From positions 81,218 through 145,217 of the forward strand of contig NZ_BBPM01000017.1 of assembly GCF_000787775.1 (NCBI RefSeq): DNA of 64,000 nt, given 5' to 3'. Below the pieces are notes generated by a model that was not told the origin of the DNA, did no database searches, and saw nothing but the letters and a program-made list of their open reading frames with translations. Source of the stretch: Streptacidiphilus carbonis. Its GTDB lineage: Bacteria > Actinomycetota > Actinomycetes > Streptomycetales > Streptomycetaceae. The translations under genes were made by a program, and so were the position numbers. How positions within the stretch are numbered: position 1 is the stretch's first letter; each line of letters begins with the position of its first letter. This document shows, in pieces, positions 36,318-45,678 of the stretch.

Positions 36318-36812
36318 TCAGACCACCTGGTGCAGCCAGCGCACCGGGGCTCCTTCACCGGCGTGCCGGAACGGCTCCAACTCGTCGTCCCAGGGTTTTC
36401 CGAGCAGCCGGGAGATCTCGGACTCCAGGTCCCCCTCGCCCATCCTGGCCCGCAGCAGCGCGGAGCGCAGCCGGTCCTCGGGGATCATGATGTCGCCGTG
36501 CACCCCGGTGACCGCGTGGAAGATCCCGAGGTCGGGCGTGCTGCAGTAGCGCTCGCCCTCCAGCCCGGCCGAGGGCTCCGCGGTCACCTCGAACCGCAGC
36601 AACTGCCAGCCCCGCAGCGCGGAGGCCAGCCGGGAGGCGGTGTCCGGCTCGCCGTGCCAGGAGAACTCGGCACGCCAGGTGCCGGGGGCGACCGGCTGGC
36701 GGATCCAGTCGAGGCTGACGCGCACGCCGAGCACGCCGGCCGCGGCCCACTCGACATGCGGGCAGAGCGCACGCGGCGCGGAGTGCAGATAGAGAACTCC
36801 ACGAGTCGTCAC
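36318..36812 (-). CDS. DUF3145 family protein
   Basis: A 164-residue protein starting VTTRGVLYLHSAPRALCPHVEWA at GTG 36812, with GGAGG 6 nt upstream. It matches DUF3145, a conserved actinobacterial family that, as I recall, lies close to the fab cluster in Streptomyces. Features are SLDWIRQPVAPGTWRAEFSWHGEPDTASRLASALRGW, RYCSTPDLGIFHAVTGVHGD and the end PVRWLHQVV. No enzyme motif is clear; function unknown. Confidence 0.92.
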   Translation of the reverse strand: MTTRGVLYLHSAPRALCPHVEWAAAGVLGVRVSLDWIRQPVAPGTWRAEFSWHGEPDTASRLASALRGWQLLRFEVTAEPSAGLEGERYCSTPDLGIFHAVTGVHGDIMIPEDRLRSALLRARMGEGDLESEISRLLGKPWDDELEPFRHAGEGAPVRWLHQVV

Positions 36813-37195
36813 CGGGACCTCCAGTGTGGTGCGAGGGGCGCCTTCCCCAGCGGCCTCGTCGCCACGTTCGAGAACTCCTGATGCCAACCCGTTGTCAACA
36901 CGTCACGTTGGAGATGGCTACCCGAAGTGACGTTCCGTAAACACTACTCAGTCAATTATCTCAACAAATCGGACAGAGGCTCACTCGCAGTGGTCGGAAT
37001 CGGCCCGATTCGGCCGCTCCAGCAAGAAGTTGAGCGCTCATCGGAATGCTGAGGAAACGGTACCGCGCGACGGCCCGCCGTGGGTGACGGTCCATCGGAA
37101 CCACCCGAAAGCACGCGCATCCCACCCCGGAAGAGTGGAATGCGCGTGCTCGTCAGACGATCGTATTCATCGCTTCATCGTCTTGAATGCCTCGG
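36813..37195. other. Intergenic region with AT-rich stretch and a terminator hairpin
   Basis: About 380 bp. An unusually AT-rich stretch lies near 36935-36975 and could be a promoter for DUF3145. ACGTCAC near 36910 is mirrored by GTGACGT near 36930. A hairpin near 37110-37150 closes the arabinofuranosidase gene. No gene is apparent. Confidence 0.55.
37110..37150 (-). terminator. Hairpin terminator of the secreted arabinofuranosidase gene
   Basis: Positions 37110-37125 pair with 37135-37150, a 16-bp stem with one mismatch and a 9-nt loop, 46 bp beyond the stop of the minus-strand gene. TTTCGGG follows on that strand. Confidence 0.8.
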
Positions 37196-40100
37196 CTAAT
37201 TCACCGTCAGAATGGTCAGCGAGTAGGCGGCGAAGGACTTGGTGAACGTCGCCCCGAGACCGTGCACCGGACTGGTCACCGGGACGACCTTGGCGGGGTC
37301 GCTGATGGTGTTGGTGTCGGTCGGGTGGGCCGAGCCGAGCACCGTCTGGCTGCCGGTCTCGGCGACCGTCCCGACGCCGGCCAGGTCGACCGTGACCGGC
37401 TGGGCGGTGCCGCCCGGATTGACCACGGCGATGTAGATCCGGCCGGTCTTCGAGTCCTTGGTGACCACCGTGTTCAGCCCGCCGATCCCGGCGTAGGAGG
37501 CGCTGAGCACCTGGTCGCCGTGGTGCTGCGCCAGCATCGACTGGGCGTAGTAGCTGGGCGAGCCGTAGCTGGTCAGCGCGTCGAAGCCGATCAGGTTGGT
37601 GTTCCACTGCACGCTGTTGACGTTGGCGAGCAGCGGCGCGTAGGCCTCCTGGGTGACGATGTCGGAGTTGCGCTCCAGGCCGGTCAGCCAGGAGGCGTCA
37701 CCGAGCGCGGCGTTGAGGTCCGGGGTCGGCTTGCCCTCCTGCGAGGCCCACTCCCCCACCATGATCTTCGGGCCGCTGCGGGAGGTGCTGTCGTACAGGT
37801 TCGCGTGGCTGTTCATCCACGCGGGGGTCTGGTAGTAGTGCTCGTCCACCACGTCCGGGGTGCGGGACTTGACCGGGGTGGTGGCGATGATCTTGATGGA
37901 CGGGTAGGCCTTCTTGATGGCGTCGTAGAACTGCGCGAAGCGGCCGTTGTCGCCGTCGTAGCTGCCGGAGCCGTCGAACCAGTCCTCGTTGCCGACCTCG
38001 ACATAGCCGATGTGGAACGGCTCGGGGTGGCCGTCGGCGGCGCGCTTGGCGCCCCAGACCGTGCTGGTGGAGCCGGTGGCGTACTGGATCTCGTCCAGGG
38101 CGTCCTGGACGTACGGGCCGAGCTTGCTCACGTCCACATGGCTGCCGTTGAGGTTGTAGCCGGCGTAGACGGCGAGCAGCGGCTGGGCGCCGAGGCTCTC
38201 GGCCCACTCCAGGTACTCCAGCAGGCCCATGCCGTCGGTGGACCAGTAGCCCCAGGCGTCGTCCTGGTGGCCGGGCCGGGTCCAGGTCGGGCCGATGGTG
38301 TTCTTCCAGTCGAAGCGGGTGGCGAGGGTGTTGCCCTCCAGGTAGTTGCCGCCCGGCTCGCGGATGAACGAGGGCTCCAGTCCGGCGATCTTGGTCATCA
38401 GATCGGTGCGCAGACCGTTCTTGACGTTGCCGTAGGTCGGCGGGAAGAGCGAGACGTCGTCCAGCCACAGGGTGGCGCCGCTGCCGGTCTCCGCGGAGAG
38501 CACGAAGCGGGCGGCCGCGGTGGAGGGGGCGTCGTCACCGGTCCTGATGGTGGTGGTGAACTGCTTCCAGCCGGTGCCCACGCCGTCGACCCTGCCCTTG
38601 GCGTAGACGGTGCCGTCGGCGCCCTCCACGTCGACCGTGAGCGGGCCCTTGAAGCCGGCGCCGGCCTTGGCGAAGAAGCTGACCGTGTACTTGCGGTCGG
38701 CGGCGACCGGGATGCCCCAGAAGCCGGAGTTGGCGACCCCGGCCCGGCTGCCCTTGGTGGCGCTGGCCAGCGAGACCTTGAGCGACTGGGTCAGCGCGCT
38801 GTTCAGCGGGTTGGCGCTGTCCAGGGCGATGGTGGAGTCGCCCACCGCGGACCAGTCGACCGGGCTGGTGGAACTGGCCATCATGGAGCGGTTCTGGATC
38901 AGCTCGGCGTAGAGGCCGCCCTCGCCGGAGTGGTTGATGTCCTCGGTCATCACCCCGAAGAAGGTGGACGGCAGCGCGTGCGCCGGGTTGGCGGTGTCCA
39001 CGCTGAGGGTGCCGCCGGAGGTCCCGACCACGGTCTGCACCTCGTCGGCGGTCAGCGCGTGGTCGAACACCTGGACGTCGTCCACGCTGCCGCCGAAGAA
39101 GTCGGCGGGCGCGGCGTTGTAGCGGCCCCGGCCGATGACGGTGTCCCCGGTGGCCTGCCAGTTGCCGGTGTAGGCAGTAGTGCCCTGGAGCACCCCGTTG
39201 ACGTACAGCGAGAGCTTGCCCGCCGCCACGTCGTCCACCCCGACCAGGTGGTACCACTGGCCCGCGGTGGGCGCGGCCGTGGCCGGAACGGTGGCGACGG
39301 TCGCCGAGTCGGAGTCGGAGGCCAGCCGGGTGAATGCGAACTTCCCGGTGTCGCCGCGTAGTTGCAGGTAGAACCCGCTGATGTTGGCCCCGTCGACACT
39401 GACCGCGGTCTGGAAGCCGGTGACCGCGGTGGGCTTCACCCAGGCCGAGACCGAGAATGACTGCCGGGTGTCCACCACGGCGCCGCTCGCGGTGGCGTAG
39501 CCGTTGGCGGTGCCGTCCAGGGTCAGCGCGTGCGCGCCGACACGGCCCGGGGTGGCCCAGCTCGCGCCGCTGCCCAGGGTGGCGGTGCGGCCGTTACCGG
39601 AGGAGTCGGCGGCGCTGGTGCCGCTGCCCTCGTCCAGGCCCCAGTGGGCGGAGGTGTTGATCCCCGCGACCTGATCGGCTGTCAGTGCCCCCTGGTAGAG
39701 CTGGACGTCGTCGACCGAGCCGTTGACGAAGTCGACCGGGTTGCCGCCGAACAGGCCCCGCCCGATCAGGGTGTGGCCCGCGGCCTTCCAGCCGCCGCCG
39801 GTGTAGGCGGCGTCGGTCTGCGCCGCGCCGTCGACGTAGAGGTGCAGCTTGCCGGCGCTCTCGTCGTCCACGCCGACCAGGTGGTACCAGGTGCCGGTGG
39901 TGGGCGCGGTGCTGTCGGTGGCGATCGCCGAGGTGGTCGCGCTGGTGCTGTCGGAGGAGAGCCGGGTGAAGGCGAAGTCGCCGGTGTCCCCGCGCAGTTG
40001 CAGGAAGAAGCCGCTGATGTTGGTGCCGTCGATGCTGACCGCGGTCTGGTAGCCGGAGGTGTTGTTGAGCTTCACCCAGGCGGAGACGGTGAAGCTCTGC

Positions 40101-40420
40101 GAGGTGTCGACGACCGGGGCGGGGACGTCGACGTTGCCGTTGGCGGTGCCGTTGAAGCTCGCCGCGTGTGCGCCGACCTGGCCGGTGCTCCAGCTCGCGC
40201 CGCTGCCCAGGGTGCCGGTGCGGCCGTTGCCCGAGGAGTCGGCGGCGCTGGTGCCGCTGCCCTCGTCCAGGGCGTAGTGGGCGGCCGGCGTGGGGGCGGT
40301 GGTGGCCGCGCCCGCCGTGCCGCTGCCGATGGCGGTGGTGAGTCCGCCGAACAGCAGCGCGGCGGTGGCGGTGAGAGCGACGGCGCGACCGCGCCCCCGT
40401 CTCATTTGTGATATGAACAT
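37196..40420 (-). CDS. Secreted multidomain GH51-like alpha-L-arabinofuranosidase with two LamG domains
   Basis: A 1074-residue secreted enzyme. Residues 1-40 are a signal peptide with a basic start (MRRGRGRAVALTATAALLFGG). Two similar LamG/concanavalin-like domains follow (about 45-240 and 245-450), each beginning AHYALDEGSG or AHWGLDEGSG. A CBM4/9-like segment with SFFAKAGAGFKGPLTVDVEG spans about 560-660. The (beta/alpha)8 catalytic domain has the acid/base Glu in YVEVGNEDW (about 809) and the nucleophile Glu in MVGEWASQEG (about 890). It should release arabinose from arabinan or arabinoxylan outside the cell. GAGAGG before ATG 40420 sets the start. A repeat-rich promoter and a hairpin separate it from the transporter genes, so it is its own unit. 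Confidence 0.9.
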   Translation of the reverse strand: MFISQMRRGRGRAVALTATAALLFGGLTTAIGSGTAGAATTAPTPAAHYALDEGSGTSAADSSGNGRTGTLGSGASWSTGQVGAHAASFNGTANGNVDVPAPVVDTSQSFTVSAWVKLNNTSGYQTAVSIDGTNISGFFLQLRGDTGDFAFTRLSSDSTSATTSAIATDSTAPTTGTWYHLVGVDDESAGKLHLYVDGAAQTDAAYTGGGWKAAGHTLIGRGLFGGNPVDFVNGSVDDVQLYQGALTADQVAGINTSAHWGLDEGSGTSAADSSGNGRTATLGSGASWATPGRVGAHALTLDGTANGYATASGAVVDTRQSFSVSAWVKPTAVTGFQTAVSVDGANISGFYLQLRGDTGKFAFTRLASDSDSATVATVPATAAPTAGQWYHLVGVDDVAAGKLSLYVNGVLQGTTAYTGNWQATGDTVIGRGRYNAAPADFFGGSVDDVQVFDHALTADEVQTVVGTSGGTLSVDTANPAHALPSTFFGVMTEDINHSGEGGLYAELIQNRSMMASSTSPVDWSAVGDSTIALDSANPLNSALTQSLKVSLASATKGSRAGVANSGFWGIPVAADRKYTVSFFAKAGAGFKGPLTVDVEGADGTVYAKGRVDGVGTGWKQFTTTIRTGDDAPSTAAARFVLSAETGSGATLWLDDVSLFPPTYGNVKNGLRTDLMTKIAGLEPSFIREPGGNYLEGNTLATRFDWKNTIGPTWTRPGHQDDAWGYWSTDGMGLLEYLEWAESLGAQPLLAVYAGYNLNGSHVDVSKLGPYVQDALDEIQYATGSTSTVWGAKRAADGHPEPFHIGYVEVGNEDWFDGSGSYDGDNGRFAQFYDAIKKAYPSIKIIATTPVKSRTPDVVDEHYYQTPAWMNSHANLYDSTSRSGPKIMVGEWASQEGKPTPDLNAALGDASWLTGLERNSDIVTQEAYAPLLANVNSVQWNTNLIGFDALTSYGSPSYYAQSMLAQHHGDQVLSASYAGIGGLNTVVTKDSKTGRIYIAVVNPGGTAQPVTVDLAGVGTVAETGSQTVLGSAHPTDTNTISDPAKVVPVTSPVHGLGATFTKSFAAYSLTILTVN

Positions 40421-40460
40421 GACACCTCTCAGCTGGCGATGGATCCCGATCCGTACGTGC

Positions 40461-40534
40461 TGTGATGTGGCGTGATGCGACGTGGCCGATGTGATGCGGC
40501 TGACGTGATGCGGCTGATGTGGCGATGCGGCGTG
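40461..40534. repeat. Short tandem repeats in the promoter of the secreted arabinofuranosidase gene
   Basis: Irregular repeats of a unit like GTGATGCGGCTGA and shorter GTGATGTGGC variants fill 40461-40534, starting about 40 bp upstream of the start codon. They may be regulator half-sites or simple slippage products. Confidence 0.7.
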
Positions 40535-40570
40535 CAACCGAGCCAGGGCGTGCAGGGCCGAGGGCTCGCG

Positions 40571-40605
40571 CGGGTCGGCAACCGGGGTTCCCGGTTGCCG
40601 ACCCG
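40571..40605 (-). terminator. Perfect 16-bp hairpin after the Rbs-type importer operon
   Basis: Positions 40571-40586 and 40590-40605 are exact complements with a 3-nt loop. It lies 35 bp after the permease stop on the minus strand and separates the importer operon from the secreted arabinofuranosidase gene. Confidence 0.85.
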
Positions 40606-40639
40606 AGTCAGCTCTCAGATGTCGAGGATGCGCGGGGCG

Positions 40640-41659
40640 TCAGCGCCGTTTGGCCAGCCGCCTGGCCCGCAGCCGGTCCGCGGTGATCGCGATGCCCAGC
40701 ACCGCACCCAGCACGATCTGGGTGTAGTTGGAGTTGATCTGCAGCGTGGTCAGACCGTTGTTGATCAGCTCCAGCAGCACGGCACCGGCGACGATGCCCA
40801 TGATCCGGCCCTGACCGCCCATCAGGCTCACCCCGCCGATGACCGCGGCGGCGATCGCCGAGAGCTCCCAGCCCACACCGACCCCGCTCGCGGAGCCCAC
40901 GCCCATCCGGCCCAGCACCAGCATGCCGCCCAGGCCCGACAGCAGCGAGCTGGTGACGTACATGGACACCACCCGGCGGTCGCCGCGGATACCGGCCAGC
41001 CGGGCCGCCTCGGCGTTGCCGCCGACCGCGTACACCTGGCGGCCCTGGTAGGTGCGCTCCAGGAAGAACCACGCCGCCACCGCCACGATCGCGAACAGCA
41101 CCAGTGGCACCGGGATCTGGGCCAGGTAGCTCTGCCCGATGTCACCGAAGAAGCCGGAGATGCCGGGGATCGAGGTGCCGGAGGTGATCGCCAGGGTCAC
41201 GCCCTGGGCGACGGTGTAGGTCACCAGGGTGGTGACGAAGGGCGGCATCTTCAGCCGGGTCACCGCCAGCCCGTGGATCAGGCCCACGGTGCCGCAGATG
41301 GCCAGCGTGAAGATGATCGCCACCCCGGCGGGAAGGCCGGCCTTGACGTTGAACCAGGAGGCCAGGATGACCGAGGTGCCCAGCAGCGCGCCGACCGAGA
41401 GGTCGATGCCGCCGGTCAGGATCACCAGTGACTCGCCGATCGCGATCAGCCCGTACTGGGCCAGGTCGAAGCCCATGCCCTGGAGGTTGACGGCGCTGGC
41501 GAAGGTCGACTTGTCGATGGCGAGTGCGGTGAACACCACCACACAGGCCACGACCACGCCCACCTCGGGCGTCTCCACCAGCCGGCGGAGCATGCCGGCC
41601 CCTGGCTTCTCCGGCGCGGCCGCCGCGGGGGCGGGCGCGGTGTCCGTACTGCTGCTCAT
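40640..41659 (-). CDS. Sugar ABC transporter permease (RbsC/AraH type)
   Basis: A 339-residue permease with about ten hydrophobic helices. The family blocks are IAIGESLVILTGGIDLSVGALLG, GLAVTRLKMPPFVTTLVTYTVAQG, RRVVSMYVTSSLLSGLGGMLVLGRMG and ELSAIAAAVIGGVSLMGGQGRIMGIVAGAVLLELINNGL. It forms the membrane channel of a monosaccharide importer with the ATPase upstream. Its start overlaps the ATPase stop (ATGA, 41659-41656). It is the last gene of a binding protein-ATPase-permease operon. Substrate is probably L-arabinose, by context. Confidence 0.92.
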   Translation of the reverse strand: MSSSTDTAPAPAAAAPEKPGAGMLRRLVETPEVGVVVACVVVFTALAIDKSTFASAVNLQGMGFDLAQYGLIAIGESLVILTGGIDLSVGALLGTSVILASWFNVKAGLPAGVAIIFTLAICGTVGLIHGLAVTRLKMPPFVTTLVTYTVAQGVTLAITSGTSIPGISGFFGDIGQSYLAQIPVPLVLFAIVAVAAWFFLERTYQGRQVYAVGGNAEAARLAGIRGDRRVVSMYVTSSLLSGLGGMLVLGRMGVGSASGVGVGWELSAIAAAVIGGVSLMGGQGRIMGIVAGAVLLELINNGLTTLQINSNYTQIVLGAVLGIAITADRLRARRLAKRR

Positions 41660-43251
41660 ACGATCGCCTCTTTCGCTGCGGCCTGTGCTTCCGGGGACTG
41701 CGTTCCCTGCGTCCCGGCCGCCGCCGTCATGATCAGTTCCTTGCTGAACCGCTCCCTGGGGATGTCGGCGACCACCCGGCCGTTCGCCATCACCACGATC
41801 CGGTGGCAGATCCACAGCAGCTCCTCCAGTTCGGAGGAGGCCGCGACCACCGCCAGACCCTCCTTGGCGGCCTCGTCGATCAGGCCGTAGATCTCCGCCT
41901 TGGCGCCCACGTCCACGCCTCGGGTCGGCTCGTCCAGCAGCAGCAGCCGCGGTTCGGCGGCCAGCCAGCGGCCGAAGACCACCTTCTGCTGGTTGCCGCC
42001 GGACAGGTCGCCCACCGGCTGCTCGGCCGAGTGCAGCCGCACGCCCAACTCCTTGACCAGGCGGCCCGCGTGCTCGCGGTCGGCGCGCGGGGTGAGCACC
42101 CCGCGGCGGCTGATCCGGCGCAGCGTGGCCAGGGTGATGTTCCAGCGCACCGAGGCGCCGAGCACCAGCGACTGCTCCTTGCGGTCCTCCGGCACCAGCC
42201 CGATCCCGGCCGCGACCGAGTCGGCCGGGTGCTTCGGGAAGAACGGCTCGCCCTTGAACTCGACGGTGCCGCCGGTCCTGGGCTGGGCGCCCATCACCGT
42301 GTGCAGCAGCCGGCTGCGCCCCGAGCCCATCAGCCCGGCCACGCCGAGGATCTCCCCGGCCCGCACCTCCAGGTCGACCGGGCCCAGGCCGTCCGCGGTC
42401 AGGCCCTCGGTCCGCAGCACCACCTCGCGCTCGACCGACGGCGGCGGGCTGACGTCCGCCTTGGCCAGCTCGCTGCCGACCATCTCCCGGATCAGCCGCT
42501 CCTCGGACGCCTGTTCCGGCGTCAGGTCGGCCACCAGCCGACCGCCGCGCAGCACGATCACCCGGTCGGCCAGCGCCCGCACCTCGTCCAGGCGGTGGCC
42601 GATGAACAGCACCGCCCCGCCGCCCTCGGCGTGCCGGCGGGCCAGCGAGAGCACCTTGTCCGCCTCCACCGGGCCCAGCGAGGAGGTCGGCTCGTCCAGG
42701 ATCAGCACCTTGGGGTGGTGGCCCCAGGCCTTGGCGATCTCGATCATCTGCCGGACCGGGACGGGCAGCCGCTCCACCGGCCGGTCGACGTCCACACCCT
42801 CGACGCCGACGTCCGCCAGCAGCGCCCTGGCCTCGGCCCTGGTACCGGCCCGGTCGAAGCGCCAGCCGCCGAAGCGGCGGCCCTCGCTGCTCGCCGGGCG
42901 CCGGCCCAGCAGCAGGTTCTCAGCCACGCTCAACTGCCCCACCAGCGGGAACTCCTGGGCCACCAGGCTGACGCCGAGGCCCTGGGCGTGGTCCGGGCGG
43001 CCGCTGTGCAGCTCCTGCCCGTCGATCAGGATGGATCCGGTGCTCGCGGTCACGGTGCCGGACAGCACACCCATCAGCGTGGACTTGCCGGCGCCGTTCT
43101 CGCCGACCACGCCCACGATCTGACCGCTGGTCAGTTCCAGCTCCGGGATGTCCAGCACCTTGACCGGCCCGTAGCTCTTGCTCACTCCCCGGAGGGACAC
43201 GACGGCGCGAGCCGCCGTGTCCCCACCGGTCCGTGCTTCCACGGCTGCCAT
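41656..43251 (-). CDS. Sugar ABC transporter ATP-binding protein (RbsA/AraG type, two domains)
   Basis: A 531-residue protein with two ABC domains. Domain 1 has Walker A GENGAGKST and Walker B LILDEPTSSLG. Domain 2 has the degenerate Walker A GLMGSGRSRLL, the signature DLSGGNQQKV and LLLDEPTRGVD. The asymmetry is normal for the CUT2 class, where the ATPase powers monosaccharide uptake. It lies 9 bp after the binding-protein gene and overlaps the permease. Confidence 0.95.
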   Translation of the reverse strand: MAAVEARTGGDTAARAVVSLRGVSKSYGPVKVLDIPELELTSGQIVGVVGENGAGKSTLMGVLSGTVTASTGSILIDGQELHSGRPDHAQGLGVSLVAQEFPLVGQLSVAENLLLGRRPASSEGRRFGGWRFDRAGTRAEARALLADVGVEGVDVDRPVERLPVPVRQMIEIAKAWGHHPKVLILDEPTSSLGPVEADKVLSLARRHAEGGGAVLFIGHRLDEVRALADRVIVLRGGRLVADLTPEQASEERLIREMVGSELAKADVSPPPSVEREVVLRTEGLTADGLGPVDLEVRAGEILGVAGLMGSGRSRLLHTVMGAQPRTGGTVEFKGEPFFPKHPADSVAAGIGLVPEDRKEQSLVLGASVRWNITLATLRRISRRGVLTPRADREHAGRLVKELGVRLHSAEQPVGDLSGGNQQKVVFGRWLAAEPRLLLLDEPTRGVDVGAKAEIYGLIDEAAKEGLAVVAASSELEELLWICHRIVVMANGRVVADIPRERFSKELIMTAAAGTQGTQSPEAQAAAKEAIV

Positions 43252-43260
43252 AGCGCGACC

Positions 43261-44424
43261 TCAGCCTATGCCGAGCTTGGTCAGCATGGCCTGGTAGTCG
43301 ACGATGTTGGACTGGGTCACCACACCCGCGCCCGTGCTCAGGCTGGTCCCGTCGCTCTCCAGGTAGGGCTTGACCAGGGCCAGGGTGGCGTCCTTACCGA
43401 GCACCTTGAACGCCGCCAGCAGGAAGGCTCCGGTGTAGCCCTGCTGGTAGGGCTGCTGGAGCACGGTGGCCTGGATGACGCCGCTCTGGATGAACTTCAG
43501 CGTCTGCGCGTCGCTGTCGGAGGCGATGACCTTGATCGCACCGGTCTTGCCGGCCGACTGCACCGCCTGGCCGGCCGCGGGGCCGTCGTAGGAGTAGACC
43601 CCGTACAGACCCTTGACGTTGGGGTCGGTCTGGAACGAGGTGGAGGCGTTGGACAGCGCCTTGGAGGCGTCCGTCGCGTCGTTCAGGGTCTGGGTGATCT
43701 TGATGTTGGAGCCTTCGAGCGCCTTCTTGAAGCCGGCGATGCGCTCCAGCGAGTTGGACGCGGTCAGCGATCCGGTGAGGATCACCACCTCGCCCTGGTT
43801 GTTCAGCACCTGCTTCATGGCCGCGCCGGCCTTCTCGCCCAACTGCTCGTTGAGGCTGCCGAGGTAGAGCGCGGAGCCGTCCTCGGGGGGCAGCGGGGAG
43901 TCGATCGCCAGGACCGGGATGCCTGACGAGTTGGCGGAGGCGATCGGGGCCTTGATGGCGGTCGGGTCGATGGCGGAGACGCTGAAACCGGAGATGCCCT
44001 GGCCGCGCAGGGTCTGGATGATCGACAGCTGCTGGTCCAGCCGGCCGTTGGCGGGCGCCTGGAAGGTGCCCTTGATGCCGAGGTCGCTGAGGCCCTTGTT
44101 GAAGCCGACCTTGCCCGCGTTCCAGTAGTCCACCGCGACGTTGACGACCATGGCCTCGTCCAGCTTGGAGAGGTCCTTGCCCTGCAGCGCGGTCTTGATG
44201 GCGGCGTCGAGCTTGGTGAGGTTGGCGTCGTTGAACGAGATGTCACCGGAGAGGGTGACGGCCGGGGCGGAGCTGCTGCCGCCGGCCGCGGAGGCCGAGC
44301 CGCTGCCGCCACCGGCTGCCCCGGTCTTGCTGCAGGCCGCAGCGCCGAGGGCGAGCAGCAGCGCGGTGCCCACGGCGGCGAGCTTCTTTGATCTGGCGCT
44401 GCCGGAGGTGTGTGCGGACGTCAT
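43261..44424 (-). CDS. Sugar-binding lipoprotein (RbsB/AraF type)
   Basis: A 387-residue extracellular binding protein. The signal peptide ends in a lipobox (LALGAAACSKT), so it is anchored to the membrane by a lipid on Cys. A Gly/Ser linker is followed by a periplasmic-binding fold (Peripla_BP_4): VVNVAVDYWNAGKVGFNKGLSDLGI, GFSVSAIDPTAI, VLAIDSPLPPEDGSALYLGSLNEQLGEKAGAAM. It captures a monosaccharide, probably L-arabinose, for the CUT2 importer. First gene of the operon; a LacI-type palindrome is about 55 bp upstream of its start. Confidence 0.92.
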   Translation of the reverse strand: MTSAHTSGSARSKKLAAVGTALLLALGAAACSKTGAAGGGSGSASAAGGSSSAPAVTLSGDISFNDANLTKLDAAIKTALQGKDLSKLDEAMVVNVAVDYWNAGKVGFNKGLSDLGIKGTFQAPANGRLDQQLSIIQTLRGQGISGFSVSAIDPTAIKAPIASANSSGIPVLAIDSPLPPEDGSALYLGSLNEQLGEKAGAAMKQVLNNQGEVVILTGSLTASNSLERIAGFKKALEGSNIKITQTLNDATDASKALSNASTSFQTDPNVKGLYGVYSYDGPAAGQAVQSAGKTGAIKVIASDSDAQTLKFIQSGVIQATVLQQPYQQGYTGAFLLAAFKVLGKDATLALVKPYLESDGTSLSTGAGVVTQSNIVDYQAMLTKLGIG

Positions 44425-44479
44425 GGTGGTGGTCCTCTCGATCGGTTTCCAGGCACGGCGGAGCGAACACCCCGCCAGA

Positions 44480-44499
44480 AATTGTTTGCGCTAACAATT
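44480..44499 (-). promoter_or_regulatory. LacI-type operator upstream of the CUT2 importer operon
   Basis: The sequence AATTGTTTGCGCTAACAATT is a 20-bp near-perfect palindrome. It matches the TGTTARCGCWMACA-type core of the other three sites (45679-45697, 55119-55138, 55258-55277). It sits about 55 bp before the binding-protein start and 50 bp after the LacI gene stop, ideally placed for repression of the importer. Confidence 0.88.
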
Positions 44500-44548
44500 G
44501 AGCTGTGCGTCTGTACTTCCGTGCAGGTACTCAGTTGGTGCGCGGTGC

Positions 44549-45580
44549 TCAGCCGGCGCCCCGGGCGGCCGCCGTACTCCCCCGGAGCACCAGTTCGGGG
44601 GCGACCAGCACCCGGTCCTTGCTACCGGACTCGCCCTCGACCTGGGCCACCAGCAGCTCCAGTCCGCGGCGGCCGAGCTCACCGAAGTCCTGACGCACCG
44701 TGGTGAGCGGAGGAGTGAAGTAGGAGGCCTCGGGGATGTCGTCGAAGCCGACCACGCTGATGTCGCCGGGAATGCCGCGACCGGCCTCGTTCAACGCCCG
44801 GAGAACCCCGAGAGCCATATGGTCGTTGGCGCAGAAGACCGCCGTGACCTCCGGGTTGTCCAGCAGGTGCAGCCCGGCCTCGTAGCCGGACCTGGCGCTC
44901 CAGTCCCCGCTGACGACCTCGGGCACCGGAGCGCCCGCGTCCGCCAGCACGGCCCGCCAACCGGCGCGCCGGGCCTGTGCGTCCAACCAGTTCGACGGTC
45001 CCGCGACATGGTGCACCGTGCGGTGCCCCAGATGGAGCAGGTACTGCGTGGCCGCCCTCGCCCCGGCCTCATTGTCCACGGCCGCCCCGGGCACCCTGGC
45101 CTGGGTGCCGGAACCGACCGCGACCACCGGGACCGCGCTGCGGACCTGCGCCAGCGCCCCGACGGCCGAGGTCTGCGGCGCGATCACCAGCACACCCTCC
45201 ACCGCCTGGTCCCTGAGCCGGTCCACGGCCTCCTGCACCGACCGGCCGTCCAGCGAACGCAGGCTCGCGATGCTGACGAAGTAGCCGGCGCTGCGGGCGG
45301 CCTGTTCGATGCCGTAGAGCATCGAGGCCGGTCCGTAGAGGGTGGTGTCGAAACTGACCACCCCGAGCGTTTGCGACCTGCGGGTGACCAGGGTGCGCGC
45401 GGCCGAGTTCGGACGGTAGTCCAGCTCCCGGATCGCGACCAGCACCCGCTCCCTGGTCTCCTCCTTGACGTGCGGATTGTCGTTGAGCACCCGGGAGACT
45501 GTCTGGTGCGAGACGCCCGCCAGCCGCGCGACGTCGGCCATGACCGGCTGGCGCCCGTTGACGGTGTTCGCTGCTCCCAT
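44549..45580 (-). CDS. LacI-family transcriptional regulator of arabinose genes
   Basis: A 343-residue LacI/GalR protein. The headpiece is VMADVARLAGVSHQTVSRVLNDNPHVKEETRERV (residues about 13-47), with YRPNSAARTLVTRRSQTLGVV as the hinge. The ligand domain carries FCANDHMALGVLRALNEAG and SVVGFDDIPEASYFTPPLTTV. ATG 45580 is preferred (GAGGAA 6 nt upstream); GTG 45592 is an alternative. It is surrounded by arabinose genes and by four conserved palindromes, so it is the likely repressor of araBDA, of the importer, and of itself. L-arabinose as inducer is inference. Confidence 0.92.
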   Translation of the reverse strand: MGAANTVNGRQPVMADVARLAGVSHQTVSRVLNDNPHVKEETRERVLVAIRELDYRPNSAARTLVTRRSQTLGVVSFDTTLYGPASMLYGIEQAARSAGYFVSIASLRSLDGRSVQEAVDRLRDQAVEGVLVIAPQTSAVGALAQVRSAVPVVAVGSGTQARVPGAAVDNEAGARAATQYLLHLGHRTVHHVAGPSNWLDAQARRAGWRAVLADAGAPVPEVVSGDWSARSGYEAGLHLLDNPEVTAVFCANDHMALGVLRALNEAGRGIPGDISVVGFDDIPEASYFTPPLTTVRQDFGELGRRGLELLVAQVEGESGSKDRVLVAPELVLRGSTAAARGAG

Positions 45581-45678
45581 GGAATTCCTCACTCCGACCT
45601 GCGCCTATACGGCGTTCTTGAGCACAAGGGACTGTCCGACAAGGTACGGCATCTGTTTCCCCGCCGTTTCCGACACTG

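Noticed and set aside
43261..44424. Naming the CUT2 importer genes araFGH
   Set aside because: Context favours arabinose, but the sequence alone fits ribose, xylose or galactose importers equally well, so no symbol is given.
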